From: Pseudomonas sp. S31
Lineage (GTDB): Bacteria > Pseudomonadota > Gammaproteobacteria > Pseudomonadales > Pseudomonadaceae
DNA length: 64,000 nucleotides
Assembly: GCF_016648105.1 (NCBI RefSeq)
Contig: NZ_JACVVE010000021.1
Span: 45,827 to 109,826, forward strand
Direction of reading: 5' to 3'
A program made the position numbers and the translations under genes. This document shows, in pieces, positions 63,920 through 64,000 of this stretch. Positions within the stretch are counted from its first letter, which is position 1, and each line of letters begins with the position of its first letter. The notes below the pieces were generated by a model that worked only from the letters and a program-made list of their open reading frames with translations, was not told the DNA's origin and made no database searches.

Positions 63920-64000
63920 GGGGCTGACTCCGCTTGAGGGGTTCAGCTTGTGGTCGATGGCTTGCTGGCTGAGCAGCAGGCCGCCGGTGTTGTCCAGACT

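Overview
The window looks like chromosome of a Pseudomonas of the P. putida group. The grounds are GC-rich coding on both strands, P. putida-type REP palindromes (core around TAGGAGCGG...CCGCGAA), the housekeeping block lpxH-ppiB-glnS-cysS beside pvdQ, and a urease operon with a ureJ gene. I recognised the families by reading the sequence; no search was run.

Layout. (1) 0.2-6.4 kb: a LysR regulator divergent from a complete 3-hydroxybenzoate/gentisate operon (gentisate dioxygenase, fumarylpyruvate hydrolase, aromatic-acid MFS importer, maleylpyruvate isomerase, 3-hydroxybenzoate 6-hydroxylase). Between the hydrolase and the importer lies a non-biological-looking G/C homopolymer block. (2) 6.5-17.8 kb: a yddG exporter, then on the minus strand narK1K2-narG-narH-narJ-narI-ppiC, a respiratory nitrate reductase operon whose transporter is a double-length fusion. 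(3) 18.0-20.1 kb: a radical SAM / DUF4130 DNA repair pair with a LexA-type operator over its promoter. (4) 20.2-30.4 kb: carboxynorspermidine synthase and decarboxylase, a serine/threonine dehydratase-like enzyme, amidase, yghU-type GST, eamA, three small unknowns and a class C beta-lactamase. (5) 30.5-38.7 kb: an SBF-like transporter, a secreted HExxH protein, a PuuR-like regulator, an MFS gene behind a Fur-box-like site, then a catalase-like peroxidase/cytochrome b561 pair divergent from an ECF sigma/anti-sigma pair with matched back-to-back promoter motifs; xthA and a GNAT gene follow.

(6) 38.7-45.5 kb: tamA-tamB, an orphan Mor-family regulator, a small membrane protein and a minimal Fur-like regulator. 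(7) 45.7-55.9 kb: pvdQ, lpxH-ppiB, glnS-cysS, a two-component system and ilvE. (8) 56.5-62.1 kb: ureDABCEJFG. (9) 62.1-64.0 kb: a diguanylate cyclase and a truncated DUF899 gene whose frame stays open to the window edge and reads like a filamentous-haemagglutinin repeat.

How it works together: region 1 converts 3-hydroxybenzoate to fumarate and pyruvate. Region 2 would allow respiration on nitrate, which common P. putida strains lack, although no narXL or molybdopterin genes are present here. Regions 3 and 5 carry stress modules whose probable operators can be read directly. Regions 6-8 are mostly core envelope, translation and nitrogen functions. No tRNA, rRNA, CRISPR array, insertion sequence or prophage was seen.
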